This document shows, in pieces, positions 7,771-15,855 of a stretch of DNA of 41,187 nt (position 1 is its first letter; each line of letters starts with the position of its first letter). Origin of the DNA: Clostridium sp. Its GTDB lineage: Bacteria; Bacillota; Clostridia; Clostridiales; Clostridiaceae. The translations under genes were made by a program, and so were the position numbers. Location: assembly GCF_026168755.1 (NCBI RefSeq), contig NZ_JAPFDR010000025.1, positions 1 to 41,187 of the forward strand. The letters are read 5' to 3'. The notes below the pieces were generated by a model that was not told the DNA's origin, did not search any database, and saw nothing but the letters and a program-made list of their open reading frames with translations.

Positions 7771-7955
7771 AAGTTCCTCCTTTTATAAACAACCATATAT
7801 TTAGAATTATATCATATATAAAAATAGTAGCTATAAGATATAATTTTAAAAATCCAAAATTAAAGTTTTGGAAAATTACTGATAAAATGTTAGGCTACAT
7901 AAGATTAGAGAAATAAAAAGGAGTATAAATTTAAGAGAAAGAAGGAAACATAAAA

Positions 7956-7998
7956 AATAATGCAGAAACTATTTAATAAGTTTCTGCATTATTTTTTT
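7956..7998 (-). terminator. Terminator of the pot operon
   Basis: A perfect 15-base stem: 7956-7970 pairs with 7979-7993 around an 8-base loop. A T run follows on the minus strand (A run at 7952-7957), and a T run on the plus strand makes it potentially bidirectional. It lies immediately after the potD stop. Confidence 0.85.
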
Positions 7999-9058
7999 AT
8001 TGAGAAAGTACTTCTGTAAAAGCATTCTCATATAGTTTTAATGTTTCAGGATCTAAATTTGTAAATAACACACATTTAGACAATGTTTCTTCAGATGGAT
8101 ATGCAGCAGGGTTATTTTTAGTCTCTTCATCAAGTAAATCATAAGCTGCAGTATTAGGTGTAGAGTATCCAATATAATCTACATTTTCTTTAGCATTTTC
8201 AGGATCACATAAGAAGTTTATGAAAGCTTCAGCAGCAGCTTTATTAGGTGCACCCTTTGGAATACATAAAGCATCTACCCATTTATTAGAACCTTCTTCA
8301 GGTACAACATATTTCATATCAGGGTTTTCATTCATTATATAAATTGCATCACCAGACCAAACTGTAGCAAGCATTTTTTCTCCTGAAATCATATTATCTT
8401 TAACTTCATCAACAACATAAACTGGATTAGTTAATTTTCTTTGATTTAATAACTCTTCTTTAGCAGAATCTATCTCACTAGAATCTGTAGAATTTATAGA
8501 GTATCCAGCTTTTATTAAAGAAATAGCCAAAGAATCTCTAAGAGAATTGAACATATAGACTTCATCTTTATATTTAGAATCCCAAAGTATATCCCAACTA
8601 GTTACAGGTTCTGTAATTCTTGTACTATCATAAATTATACCTATAGTTCCCCACATGTAAGGTACAGAATACTCATTTGTAGGATCGTAAGATAAGTTTT
8701 TATAATTATCTCCTATATTCTTATAGTTAGGAATGTTATTAAAGTCTATCTTTTCTAATAAGTCTTCTTCTATCATTTTTTCAATCATATAGTCAGATGG
8801 TACAACTAAGTCATAAGTACCAGGATTAGTTTTAACTTTTTGATACATTATTTCATTAGTATCATAAGTTGAATAGTTTACTTTGATTCCTGTTTCTTTT
8901 TCAAATTTTCTGATAAGCGCCTCATCGATGTAATCACCAACGTTAAAGAAGTTTAATGTTCCATTTTCTCCAGCATTACTACCTCCACACCCAACAAAAA
9001 GAGAAGTTGTTAGTAAAGTTGCTGAAACTAATGCTGCTAATTTTTTAAATCTTTTCAA
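7997..9058 (-). CDS. potD: Spermidine/putrescine ABC transporter, substrate-binding lipoprotein
   Basis: Extracytoplasmic polyamine receptor of about 353 residues. A signal peptide with lipobox LFVGC gives lipidated Cys24, followed by GGSN. PotD-like blocks are visible: LNFFNVGDYIDEALIRKFE, DLVVPSDYMIEKM, SYDPTNEYSVPYMWGTIGI, ATVWSGDAIYIM and WVDALCIPKGAPN. The longest frame begins with a GTG at 9067, but AAGGGGTG abuts that codon; the same SD is well placed for the TTG at 9058, one base after the potC stop. I chose the TTG. Last gene of the operon. Confidence 0.92.
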   Translation of the reverse strand: MKRFKKLAALVSATLLTTSLFVGCGGSNAGENGTLNFFNVGDYIDEALIRKFEKETGIKVNYSTYDTNEIMYQKVKTNPGTYDLVVPSDYMIEKMIEEDLLEKIDFNNIPNYKNIGDNYKNLSYDPTNEYSVPYMWGTIGIIYDSTRITEPVTSWDILWDSKYKDEVYMFNSLRDSLAISLIKAGYSINSTDSSEIDSAKEELLNQRKLTNPVYVVDEVKDNMISGEKMLATVWSGDAIYIMNENPDMKYVVPEEGSNKWVDALCIPKGAPNKAAAEAFINFLCDPENAKENVDYIGYSTPNTAAYDLLDEETKNNPAAYPSEETLSKCVLFTNLDPETLKLYENAFTEVLSQ

Positions 9059-9059
9059 T

Positions 9060-9872
9060 TTATTCACCCCTTGAAGTAAATTCTTTTCTATTTACAATTA
9101 ATAATAAAATTAATACTGTTATAAACATTAAAGTAGATAATGCGTTAATTGAAGGATTAATTCCTTTTCTAGCCATAGAGTAAATTTCAATAGAAAGATT
9201 AGTTACTCCAGGACCAGTTGTAAAGAAACTAATTACAAAGTCATCAATTGACATTGTAAAGGCCATTAATAAACCAGCAACTATACCAGGTTTTATTTGA
9301 GGTAAAATTATTTTTCTCATAGCATATCCTGGTGTTGCACCTAAATCTAAGGCTGCCTCAGTTATATTAGAAGGTAGTTGTCTTAGTTTAGGTAATACAG
9401 ATAATATAACATATGGAATGTTAAAAGTAATATGTGCTAAAAGCATTGTTGTAAATCCAAATTGAGCATTTATTCCTATCTTATTTAATATAGGAAAGAT
9501 AAATATAAATAAACTCATTATAGATATACCTGTAACAATATCAGGGTTTAATACAGGTAGATTATTTATATTTAATAAAGTTTTTTTAGGAAGTCCTTTC
9601 ATTCTATGGATTCCTATTGCTGCTAATGTACCTATTATTGTAGCAACAATAGATGAAATAACAGCTATTATTATTGTGTACTTTAATGCTTCCATTATTC
9701 TAGCATTTTGAAAAAGTTGGGTATACCATCTTAAAGTAAAACCGCTCCATTTTCCCATGGATTTTGAATCATTAAAGGAGAATACCATTAAGGTAACTAT
9801 TGGTGTATAAAGAAATATAAAAATTAGTATTAAGTAAAATCTTTTAATGAAAGATTCAAGTTTTCTTATCAT
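9060..9872 (-). CDS. potC: Spermidine/putrescine ABC transporter permease
   Basis: Membrane permease of 270 residues with six predicted helices and the EAA-type cytoplasmic loop (EAALDLGATPGYAMRKIILPQIKPG, about 171-195) that docks onto the ATPase. FSFNDSKSMGKWSGFTLRWY is a PotC-type periplasmic start. GGAGATATACT precedes the ATG. The stop lies one base before the TTG start of potD, so translation is probably coupled. Confidence 0.93.
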   Translation of the reverse strand: MIRKLESFIKRFYLILIFIFLYTPIVTLMVFSFNDSKSMGKWSGFTLRWYTQLFQNARIMEALKYTIIIAVISSIVATIIGTLAAIGIHRMKGLPKKTLLNINNLPVLNPDIVTGISIMSLFIFIFPILNKIGINAQFGFTTMLLAHITFNIPYVILSVLPKLRQLPSNITEAALDLGATPGYAMRKIILPQIKPGIVAGLLMAFTMSIDDFVISFFTTGPGVTNLSIEIYSMARKGINPSINALSTLMFITVLILLLIVNRKEFTSRGE

Positions 9873-9886
9873 AGTATATCTCCTTC

Positions 9887-10714
9887 CTATTTATCATCTT
9901 TACCTTCAAATTTATTCATGAAGGCCATTGAAATTAATATTATTATCATCATAAATATTGCAATAGCAGAACCAAAGTTCCAATCGCCCATTGTTGTATA
10001 TTGTGTTTCAATTAAATTACCAAGTAACATGTATTGACCGCCACCTAGTATTCTTGAAATAACAAATGTAGAAACAGCAGGCATAAATACCATTGTAATT
10101 CCTGAAATAACACCAGGCATACTTAAAGGTATAATTATTTTAGTGAATATTTTCTTTCTATTTGCACCTAAATCTGCAGCGGCATTAATTAAGTCTTTAT
10201 CAATTTTTGTAAGAACAGTATATATAGGCAATATCATAAATGGTAAAAAGTTATATATCATACCTAAAAGTACTGCAAAATCATTATAAAGAATATCAAT
10301 ACGGGAAAATCCTAAAGTAACTAAAAAGTTATTAATAAGTCCGTTTTTACCTAATATAGGAAGCCATGCATAAGTTCTAAGTAAGAAATTCATCCACATT
10401 GGAACGATAAAAAGCATAATTAATATATTTCGCTTTCCTTCTTTCATTTTAGAAATTAAATATGCAACAGGATATCCAAGGACAAGACAGCCTAATGTAG
10501 CTTCCGCAGCTAAAAGTAAACTTCGCCAAAATACTTTTAAATAATTAGGATCAATTAATCTTTTGAAGTTTTCAAGAGAAAAGCTATAATTATCTCCAGA
10601 TTTTACTGTAAAACTAAAAAAAACTACAATTAAGAGTGGAATAACAATAAAAAGAGCACTCCAGACAATATAAGGTGATGCTGGAAGTATACCTTGATTA
10701 TTTTTATTTTTCAT
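9887..10714 (-). CDS. potB: Spermidine/putrescine ABC transporter permease
   Basis: Membrane permease of about 275 residues, partner of PotC, with six hydrophobic segments and an EAA-like loop ([25 protein letters not shown]). A TTG in frame at 10723 lies too close to the SD; AGAAAGG is spaced correctly for the ATG at 10714, which I chose. This ATG overlaps the potA stop by 11 bases, a sign of translational coupling. Fourteen bases separate it from potC. Confidence 0.93.
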   Translation of the reverse strand: MKNKNNQGILPASPYIVWSALFIVIPLLIVVFFSFTVKSGDNYSFSLENFKRLIDPNYLKVFWRSLLLAAEATLGCLVLGYPVAYLISKMKEGKRNILIMLFIVPMWMNFLLRTYAWLPILGKNGLINNFLVTLGFSRIDILYNDFAVLLGMIYNFLPFMILPIYTVLTKIDKDLINAAADLGANRKKIFTKIIIPLSMPGVISGITMVFMPAVSTFVISRILGGGQYMLLGNLIETQYTTMGDWNFGSAIAIFMMIIILISMAFMNKFEGKDDK

Positions 10715-11756
10715 GAGTCTCAACCTTTCTCATTATATGAATTGCTTCAGGATCTATAATTAATCCTACAGTACTGCCAACATTTGCACTTTTTATATTA
10801 TGTATTATCCACTTATCATTTTCAGTTTCTACTTCTATTTCATAATGAACACCTTTAAAGATTACTGAGTTAACTTTTCCAGTTAACATTCCTTTATCAA
10901 CAGTTGTAATTTCAATATCTTCTGGTCTAATTACAACGTCAATATCTTCATTTTCATTAAAACCACTATCTACACAAGTGAAAACATTATTAGAAAATCT
11001 AACTTTGTAATCTTCTATCATAATTCCATTTAATATATTACTTTCTCCAATAAAGTCTGCAACGAAAGCATTAGCAGGTTCATTGTATATATCTTCTGGT
11101 GAACCCATCTGTTGAATTACTCCTTTATTCATTACAACAATAGTATCTGACATTGTTAAGGCTTCTTCTTGGTCATGAGTTACAAATATAAATGTTATTC
11201 CAAGTCTTTTTTGAATTTTTTTAAGTTCTAACTGCATTTCTTTTCTAAGTTTTAAATCTAATGCGCCAAGAGGTTCATCAAGCAAAAGAACTTGTGGTTC
11301 ATTTACTAAAGCTCTAGCAATAGCAACTCTTTGTTGTTGACCACCACTTAATGATTCAACAGATCTTTTTTCAAAGCCTTCAAGAGCAACCATTTTTAGC
11401 ATTTCACGAACCTTTTTATCAATTTCTTCTTTAGGAACTTTTTTAATTTTTAATCCAAATGCAATATTTTCATATATATTCATATGAGGAAATAATGCAT
11501 ACTTTTGGAATACTGTATTTAATTGTCTTTTATAAGGTGGTAAATCTGATATGTCATTTCCATCAAAGACAACTTTTCCACTATCAGCAGTTTCAAATCC
11601 TGCTATGATTTTAAGAGTAGTTGTTTTACCGCATCCACTAGGACCAAGTAAAGTTAAAAATTCATTTTTACGTATATTTAATGAAAGGTTATCTAAAACA
11701 GTATTATCACCATAGACTTTAGAAATACCTTGTATTTCGATAATATTTTGACTCAA
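10704..11756 (-). CDS. potA: Spermidine/putrescine ABC transporter ATP-binding protein
   Basis: Cytoplasmic ATPase of the polyamine importer, about 350 residues. The nucleotide-binding domain shows Walker [10 protein letters not shown], signature LSGGQQQR, Walker [13 protein letters not shown] and switch His in VTHDQEEAL; a C-terminal TOBE domain (from about 240) follows, as in PotA. I start at the TTG at 11756 (MSQNIIEIQ) because AAAGAGGTG lies 6 bases before it, whereas the ATG at 11786 has no SD and adds ten unconserved residues. First transporter gene after the regulator. Confidence 0.94.
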   Translation of the reverse strand: MSQNIIEIQGISKVYGDNTVLDNLSLNIRKNEFLTLLGPSGCGKTTTLKIIAGFETADSGKVVFDGNDISDLPPYKRQLNTVFQKYALFPHMNIYENIAFGLKIKKVPKEEIDKKVREMLKMVALEGFEKRSVESLSGGQQQRVAIARALVNEPQVLLLDEPLGALDLKLRKEMQLELKKIQKRLGITFIFVTHDQEEALTMSDTIVVMNKGVIQQMGSPEDIYNEPANAFVADFIGESNILNGIMIEDYKVRFSNNVFTCVDSGFNENEDIDVVIRPEDIEITTVDKGMLTGKVNSVIFKGVHYEIEVETENDKWIIHNIKSANVGSTVGLIIDPEAIHIMRKVETHEK

Positions 11757-11846
11757 AAAAAACACCTCTTTCTTTAATGTTAACACTTTGTCTTGTTAGC
11801 CAATTGATTAAGTTATATTAGCTAAATTGAAAATTTAGAGTATTAC

Positions 11847-12386
11847 TTAAAATGATGGTGGAGTAGAAATCCAAATAACTTTAGCTGATGTCTTTCCACT
11901 GTTGCTTATATAATGATTTGATCTTGGTTTAAAATAAAAACTTTCATTTTTTTTAACTTTGTAAGATTTATCACCAAGATGTAAAGTTATTGTTCCAGAT
12001 AAAACATAACCAAACTCTTCTCCTTGATGAGGTTCTTCTTCTATATACTTTCCACCTGGATCTAATGTTATCATTATAGGTTCCATTTCATTTTTTTGTG
12101 CATTTGGAACTAACCACATTAATTTGTATTTTAAATCATGATTTTCGGTTTCAAACATATCTTCATATTTATAGGTTACTTTTTCATCCTTATCATCACT
12201 AAAGAATTCTTTTAAGTTTGTTCCGAGTATTTCAAGAATATCTATTAGTGTAGCGATAGATGGCGAAGTTAAATCATTTTCAACTTGAGATATAAAACCT
12301 TTGGATAATTCACATCTATTAGCAAGTTCTTCTTGTGTTAGTCCTTTTTCAATTCTCATTCGTTTTATTTTATCACCAATTTGCAC
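11847..12386 (-). CDS. XRE-family regulator with C-terminal cupin domain
   Basis: Probable regulator of the pot operon, 179 residues. N-terminal helix-turn-helix (about 5-60; IKRMRIEKGLTQEELANRCELSKGFISQVE) and C-terminal cupin (about 110-178; PHQGEEFGYVLSGTITLHLGD, with histidines in the first barrel motif). PuuR-type proteins of this layout control polyamine genes, and this one is directly upstream of potABCD. GTG start with AAGGTG a few bases before it. A 60-base gap before potA suggests one transcript. Candidate operators lie just upstream at 12407-12455. Ligand not known. Confidence 0.88.
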   Translation of the reverse strand: MQIGDKIKRMRIEKGLTQEELANRCELSKGFISQVENDLTSPSIATLIDILEILGTNLKEFFSDDKDEKVTYKYEDMFETENHDLKYKLMWLVPNAQKNEMEPIMITLDPGGKYIEEEPHQGEEFGYVLSGTITLHLGDKSYKVKKNESFYFKPRSNHYISNSGKTSAKVIWISTPPSF

Positions 12387-12406
12387 AATTTCACCTTGCC
12401 TTTCAA

Positions 12407-12455
12407 TTAGTTTAATAATAACTATTACTAAACTAAAGGTTTAAAATTACTAAAC
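12407..12455. promoter_or_regulatory. Candidate operator: imperfect palindrome plus direct repeats
   Basis: Immediately upstream of the regulator, TTAGTTTAATAATAAC... at 12407-12436 is an imperfect 30-base palindrome. ATTACTAAAC occurs twice, at 12424-12433 and 12446-12455, 22 bases apart (about two helical turns). A partial inverted copy (GTTTAGTA) lies near 12599. Binding by the adjacent XRE-cupin protein is inferred. Confidence 0.45.
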
Positions 12456-12868
12456 AAACAATGTTATTATATAGACTTGTAAATGAAAAATCAATATTTT
12501 TTTGAAAAATATTTAAATAAAAAATTCTTTATATAACCTTATAAATAAAGGGTTTGAAGAAAAGGAATAAAAAAAGTTTAACATTTATACATTAAAAGTT
12601 TAGTATAACTAAGAAACGACTAAATTATAAAAAAAAACAAAATACTCAATTTAAGGGGGAATAGCAAATTATAGATATAAATTTTCTTATATAATTAAAA
12701 TAAAAAATTCTATATAAATTTATAATTGGTAAACAACAGAAAAAAATACATATAAAATTATTAAATATAAATTTATATTTAATATGATAATAAAAAATAT
12801 AAGTTCATATAAAATAATATTAATTTAAATAATAATTATTATCTAGTCATAATAGTTATATGAAAGTA
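12456..12868. other. AT-rich intergenic stretch with no gene seen
   Basis: Divergent region between the pot regulator and pflA. Very AT-rich, with many short A/T runs. I see no coding frame with a usable ribosome binding site and no RNA gene. Confidence 0.6.
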
Positions 12869-12897
12869 TTAACAAATTTAAAGTTAAGGTGTATAAT
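12869..12897 (+). promoter_or_regulatory. Promoter of pflA
   Basis: TTAACA at 12869-12874, a 17-base spacer and perfect TATAAT at 12892-12897. The start site would be near 12904, giving a leader of about 95 bases. Confidence 0.65.
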
Positions 12898-12998
12898 AAT
12901 GTCTGTTGGGGAAAATAAAAATAATGTTATGAAGAAAAAAATTGATAAAGCTAAAGAATATTTAACATAAACTTATAAGATAAGATGGAGGAGAAGCA

Positions 12999-13712
12999 AT
13001 GTTAAAGGGAACAGTACATTCAATAGAGACAATGGGATTAGTAGATGGACCAGGTATTAGAGTTGTAGTATTTATGCAAGGATGTGCATTAAGATGTCAA
13101 TACTGTCATAATCCAGATACATGGAGTGATAAAGGGGAAGAAACATTAGAATTTACTCCTGAGGAACTAGCAAATAAGATTGCGAGATTTAGAAGTTATT
13201 TTGAAAGATCTGGAGGTGGAGTTACTTTTTCAGGTGGAGATCCATTAAGACAACCAGAGTTCTTAAAAGAATGTTTAAGACTTTGTAAAGAAAAGGGAAT
13301 ACATACTACATTAGATACATCTGGAGTGGGATTTGGAAATTATGAAGAAATATTAAAGTATACAGATTTAGTTCTTTTTGATGTTAAGCATCTTACACCA
13401 GAAGGATATAAGGAAATGACAGCAATAAAAATAGATGAAAGCTTAAAATTCTTAGAAGCATGTAAGAAGTGCAATACAAAAATCTGGATAAGACAAGTTG
13501 TTGTTCCAGGAATGACTGATAGTGAAGAGTATATAACTTCATTAGGAGAATTTATTAAATCTTTAAATAATGTTGAAAAAGTAGAATTACTTCCATATCA
13601 TTTACTTGGAGTAAATAAATACGATAACATGGGAATAAAGTATAGACTAGAGGGTGTTCCTGCAATGGATAAAGAAAAATGTAAAGAGTTATATAAATTA
13701 CTTAATTTATAA
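12999..13712 (+). CDS. pflA: Pyruvate formate-lyase activating enzyme
   Basis: Radical-SAM enzyme of 237 residues that installs the glycyl radical on pyruvate formate-lyase. The [4Fe-4S] motif CxxxCxxC is at Cys29, Cys33, Cys36 (CALRCQYCHNPDTW), followed by the SAM-binding GGDP segment (FSGGDPLRQPEF) and DTSGVG. Length and motifs are typical of PflA. AGGAGG precedes the ATG. The usual partner pflB is not in this window; the gene stands alone with its own promoter and terminator. Confidence 0.93.
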   Translation: MLKGTVHSIETMGLVDGPGIRVVVFMQGCALRCQYCHNPDTWSDKGEETLEFTPEELANKIARFRSYFERSGGGVTFSGGDPLRQPEFLKECLRLCKEKGIHTTLDTSGVGFGNYEEILKYTDLVLFDVKHLTPEGYKEMTAIKIDESLKFLEACKKCNTKIWIRQVVVPGMTDSEEYITSLGEFIKSLNNVEKVELLPYHLLGVNKYDNMGIKYRLEGVPAMDKEKCKELYKLLNL

Positions 13713-13719
13713 AATAAAA

Positions 13720-13761
13720 AATAGTAGTAAACTTTATAAAGAGTTTGCTACTATTTTTTTA
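13720..13761 (+). terminator. Terminator of pflA
   Basis: AATAGTAGTAAACT pairs with AGTTTGCTACTATT (one mismatch), followed by a T run. The A run on the other side could also serve the convergent exonuclease gene. Confidence 0.85.
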
Positions 13762-13771
13762 TTAATTTAAA

Positions 13772-14398
13772 TTAAAGTTGGCTTGAAAAAAATCCAGGTT
13801 TTATTAATTTTTTCTTCATACCTTCAATGACTAAAAGATAAACAGCAGCGGTATCAAATCTAGCATCATGATAATTCCCACTACCTTGGAATAATTCATC
13901 AGCTTTTTTTGCAATAGCATCATCAGTAATTCCTAAATATTCTATTGTTTCAGAAAGCTTTGGATTTTTAATTCCATTACCATTTGGTGAAGGGATTTTA
14001 CATATATTTTTATAATATGCCATAGTACAGAATGTTCTTTTTGGTTCCCAAGTTGCATCTATCATTCCAGCTTCATATAGCGAATTAACTTCATGTTTTA
14101 AAAACTTAACATCAAATTGAACATTATGACCAATAACAAAATCTGCATCAAAAAAATCACTCATAAAATCTTGGATTTGTTCTAGAAATTCTAATCCATC
14201 AGATAATTCATAAAGTTTTTCAAGAGAAAAACCATGAACTTCTTGAGCTGCAGGATCCATTTCATCAACTGTAAAGAAAAAGTTTTTACCTATAGTTGTT
14301 TGTGGTTTTGTAGATGTATCTACCGTTATATAACTTAACTGGCATATGTGGCCAGGACGTACGCTAGTTGTTTCAGTATCGAAAAATAATAATTTCAT
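13772..14398 (-). CDS. DnaQ-type 3'-5' exonuclease (DEDDh)
   Basis: Single-strand nucleic-acid exonuclease fold of about 208 residues with no polymerase attached. Exo I is FFDTETT (Asp7, Glu9), Exo II is HNVQFDVKFL, and Exo III is HDARFDTAAVYLL (His and Asp), so the DEDDh active site is complete. In the longest frame the first codon is a TTG next to the SD; GGAGGT at 14403-14408 is the ribosome binding site for the ATG at 14398, which I chose. It may work in repair or proofreading; its partner is not evident from the neighbours. Confidence 0.85.
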   Translation of the reverse strand: MKLLFFDTETTSVRPGHICQLSYITVDTSTKPQTTIGKNFFFTVDEMDPAAQEVHGFSLEKLYELSDGLEFLEQIQDFMSDFFDADFVIGHNVQFDVKFLKHEVNSLYEAGMIDATWEPKRTFCTMAYYKNICKIPSPNGNGIKNPKLSETIEYLGITDDAIAKKADELFQGSGNYHDARFDTAAVYLLVIEGMKKKLIKPGFFSSQL

Positions 14399-14465
14399 CT
14401 TTACCTCCAAAATTTTAATTTATTCATTTTATGATATCATAACTTATGTTAATAAACAAATTAAT

Positions 14466-14505
14466 AATAAAAAATCACCCTTATATAACATCTATATAAA
14501 GGTGA
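14466..14505 (-). terminator. Terminator of the arginase gene
   Basis: TCACCCTTATATA at 14475-14487 pairs with TATATAAAGGTGA at 14493-14505 (one mismatch); a T run follows on the minus strand. Confidence 0.75.
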
Positions 14506-14510
14506 CATTT

Positions 14511-15410
14511 TTACTTTAATTTTTTAGATATAAGTTTTAATAATTCTATGCAAGTTTCCTTAGTTCTATTATTTTTATCTAAATCAGGATTATATTCTAC
14601 AAAATCCATAGATTTTACCAAGCTTGTACCTAAAATGGATTCAAGTAATACTTTGCTTTCATTATAAGATAATCCATTATTAACTGGAGTTCCAGTACCA
14701 GGAACATACTCTGGATCTAAACAATCTATATCATAGGAAAGGTGAATATTTTTTATATTCTTTTCTTTTATTAATGATAATAGTTCATTAATAACTACAG
14801 TAGTTCCCTTATCATTTATATCTTTATTTGTCCAAACATTAATATTTAATTTATCTATTAAAGCTATTTCACCAGCATCTAAATCACGACAAGCTAAAAT
14901 AAAAACATTTTCTGGTTTTATTTTAAAGTTATCAAAGAAAATAGAAGTTAATTTATCATATCCAATGCCCATTGATGCAGCTAAAGGCATTCCATGAATA
15001 TTTCCAGATGGTGAGGTCTCATCAGTATTTATATCTCCATGAGCATCAATCCAAATTACAGCTAAATCATTTCCTAAAAATTTACTAGCACCAGCAATTG
15101 ATCCTAAAGCTAATGAGTGGTCACCACCAACAGTAAGAGGTAAGGTGTTATTTTCTAATGCACTTAAAACCTTAGCAGCTAACCTGTTATTTGCCGCAAC
15201 AACTTGATCTAAATATTTTAATTTTGAATTGCTTAAGAACTTATCTTCAGCATTTACTTTTTCAACTTCAATATCTCCTAAATCACTAACAGTATGATTT
15301 TCTTGAAAAATATCTATAAGGTTGTTTTTTCTTAATTCTTCAGGTCCCTTTTCTACTCCAGGTTTATCACAACCATAAAAAAGAGGCATTCCAATAATAC
15401 TTATATTCAT
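14511..15410 (-). CDS. rocF: Arginase
   Basis: Mn2+-dependent hydrolase of L-arginine to ornithine and urea, 299 residues, normal length. Metal-binding blocks: GGDHSLALG (95-103, His98), DAHGD (122-126) and SYDIDCLDP (about 224-232). SPSGNIHGMPLA is the arginase-type substrate loop; agmatinases differ here, so arginase is preferred over agmatinase. The EYNP block near the C terminus is also typical. GGAGG precedes the ATG. The ornithine formed can feed polyamine synthesis, which may relate to the nearby pot operon; this link is inference. Confidence 0.92.
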   Translation of the reverse strand: MNISIIGMPLFYGCDKPGVEKGPEELRKNNLIDIFQENHTVSDLGDIEVEKVNAEDKFLSNSKLKYLDQVVAANNRLAAKVLSALENNTLPLTVGGDHSLALGSIAGASKFLGNDLAVIWIDAHGDINTDETSPSGNIHGMPLAASMGIGYDKLTSIFFDNFKIKPENVFILACRDLDAGEIALIDKLNINVWTNKDINDKGTTVVINELLSLIKEKNIKNIHLSYDIDCLDPEYVPGTGTPVNNGLSYNESKVLLESILGTSLVKSMDFVEYNPDLDKNNRTKETCIELLKLISKKLK

Positions 15411-15855
15411 AAAAAGACCTCCATCGATTATCTAAATTTTGAACAATATTTATAATAATACTTTAAATAATATAAGTAAATAATAAATTTTATTTTATTT
15501 ATTAAAATATAAGTTAAAATATATACATAATTTATTTATATTATATCCAATATTATAAAAAAGATGTTTTCTTTTAAAGGAGAAAATATATAAAAATGAG
15601 TTTCTTTGTTTAATAAAATAATAAAATAAAGGGAAAATAACTATTTTTGTGTGGAAAATTTATAATAATTAGATAGAATTTTAACAAATTACAAAAATAT
15701 TATTAAAAAATTAAAATTTCATGTAAAATATGATATTATTATATGTGTTAATTTATAATTATAAAATGTAAATTACATAAACTATATTTAAAATAATAAT
15801 GCATATACTTAACTTTTAATATTAAAATTAATATTTTTGAAGGGATGGCACAGAG
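15411..15855. other. AT-rich divergent intergenic region
   Basis: 445 bases between divergent arginase and LCP genes. It must hold both promoters, but the many AT-rich hexamers make no single pair convincing. No coding frame, RNA gene or repeat is recognised. Confidence 0.5.

Noticed and set aside
12899..12970. Small frame of 23 codons upstream of pflA with an AAGGTG-like SD
   Set aside because: The TATAAT at 12892-12897 with a well-spaced TTAACA puts the transcription start near 12904, after this ATG, so the SD and start would not be in the message.
14511..15410. Agmatinase instead of arginase
   Set aside because: The SGNIHGMPLA substrate loop is of the arginase type.
15411..15855. A riboswitch or small RNA in the 445-base divergent gap before the LCP gene
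   Set aside because: Only AT-rich sequence without conserved motifs or stable hairpins was seen.
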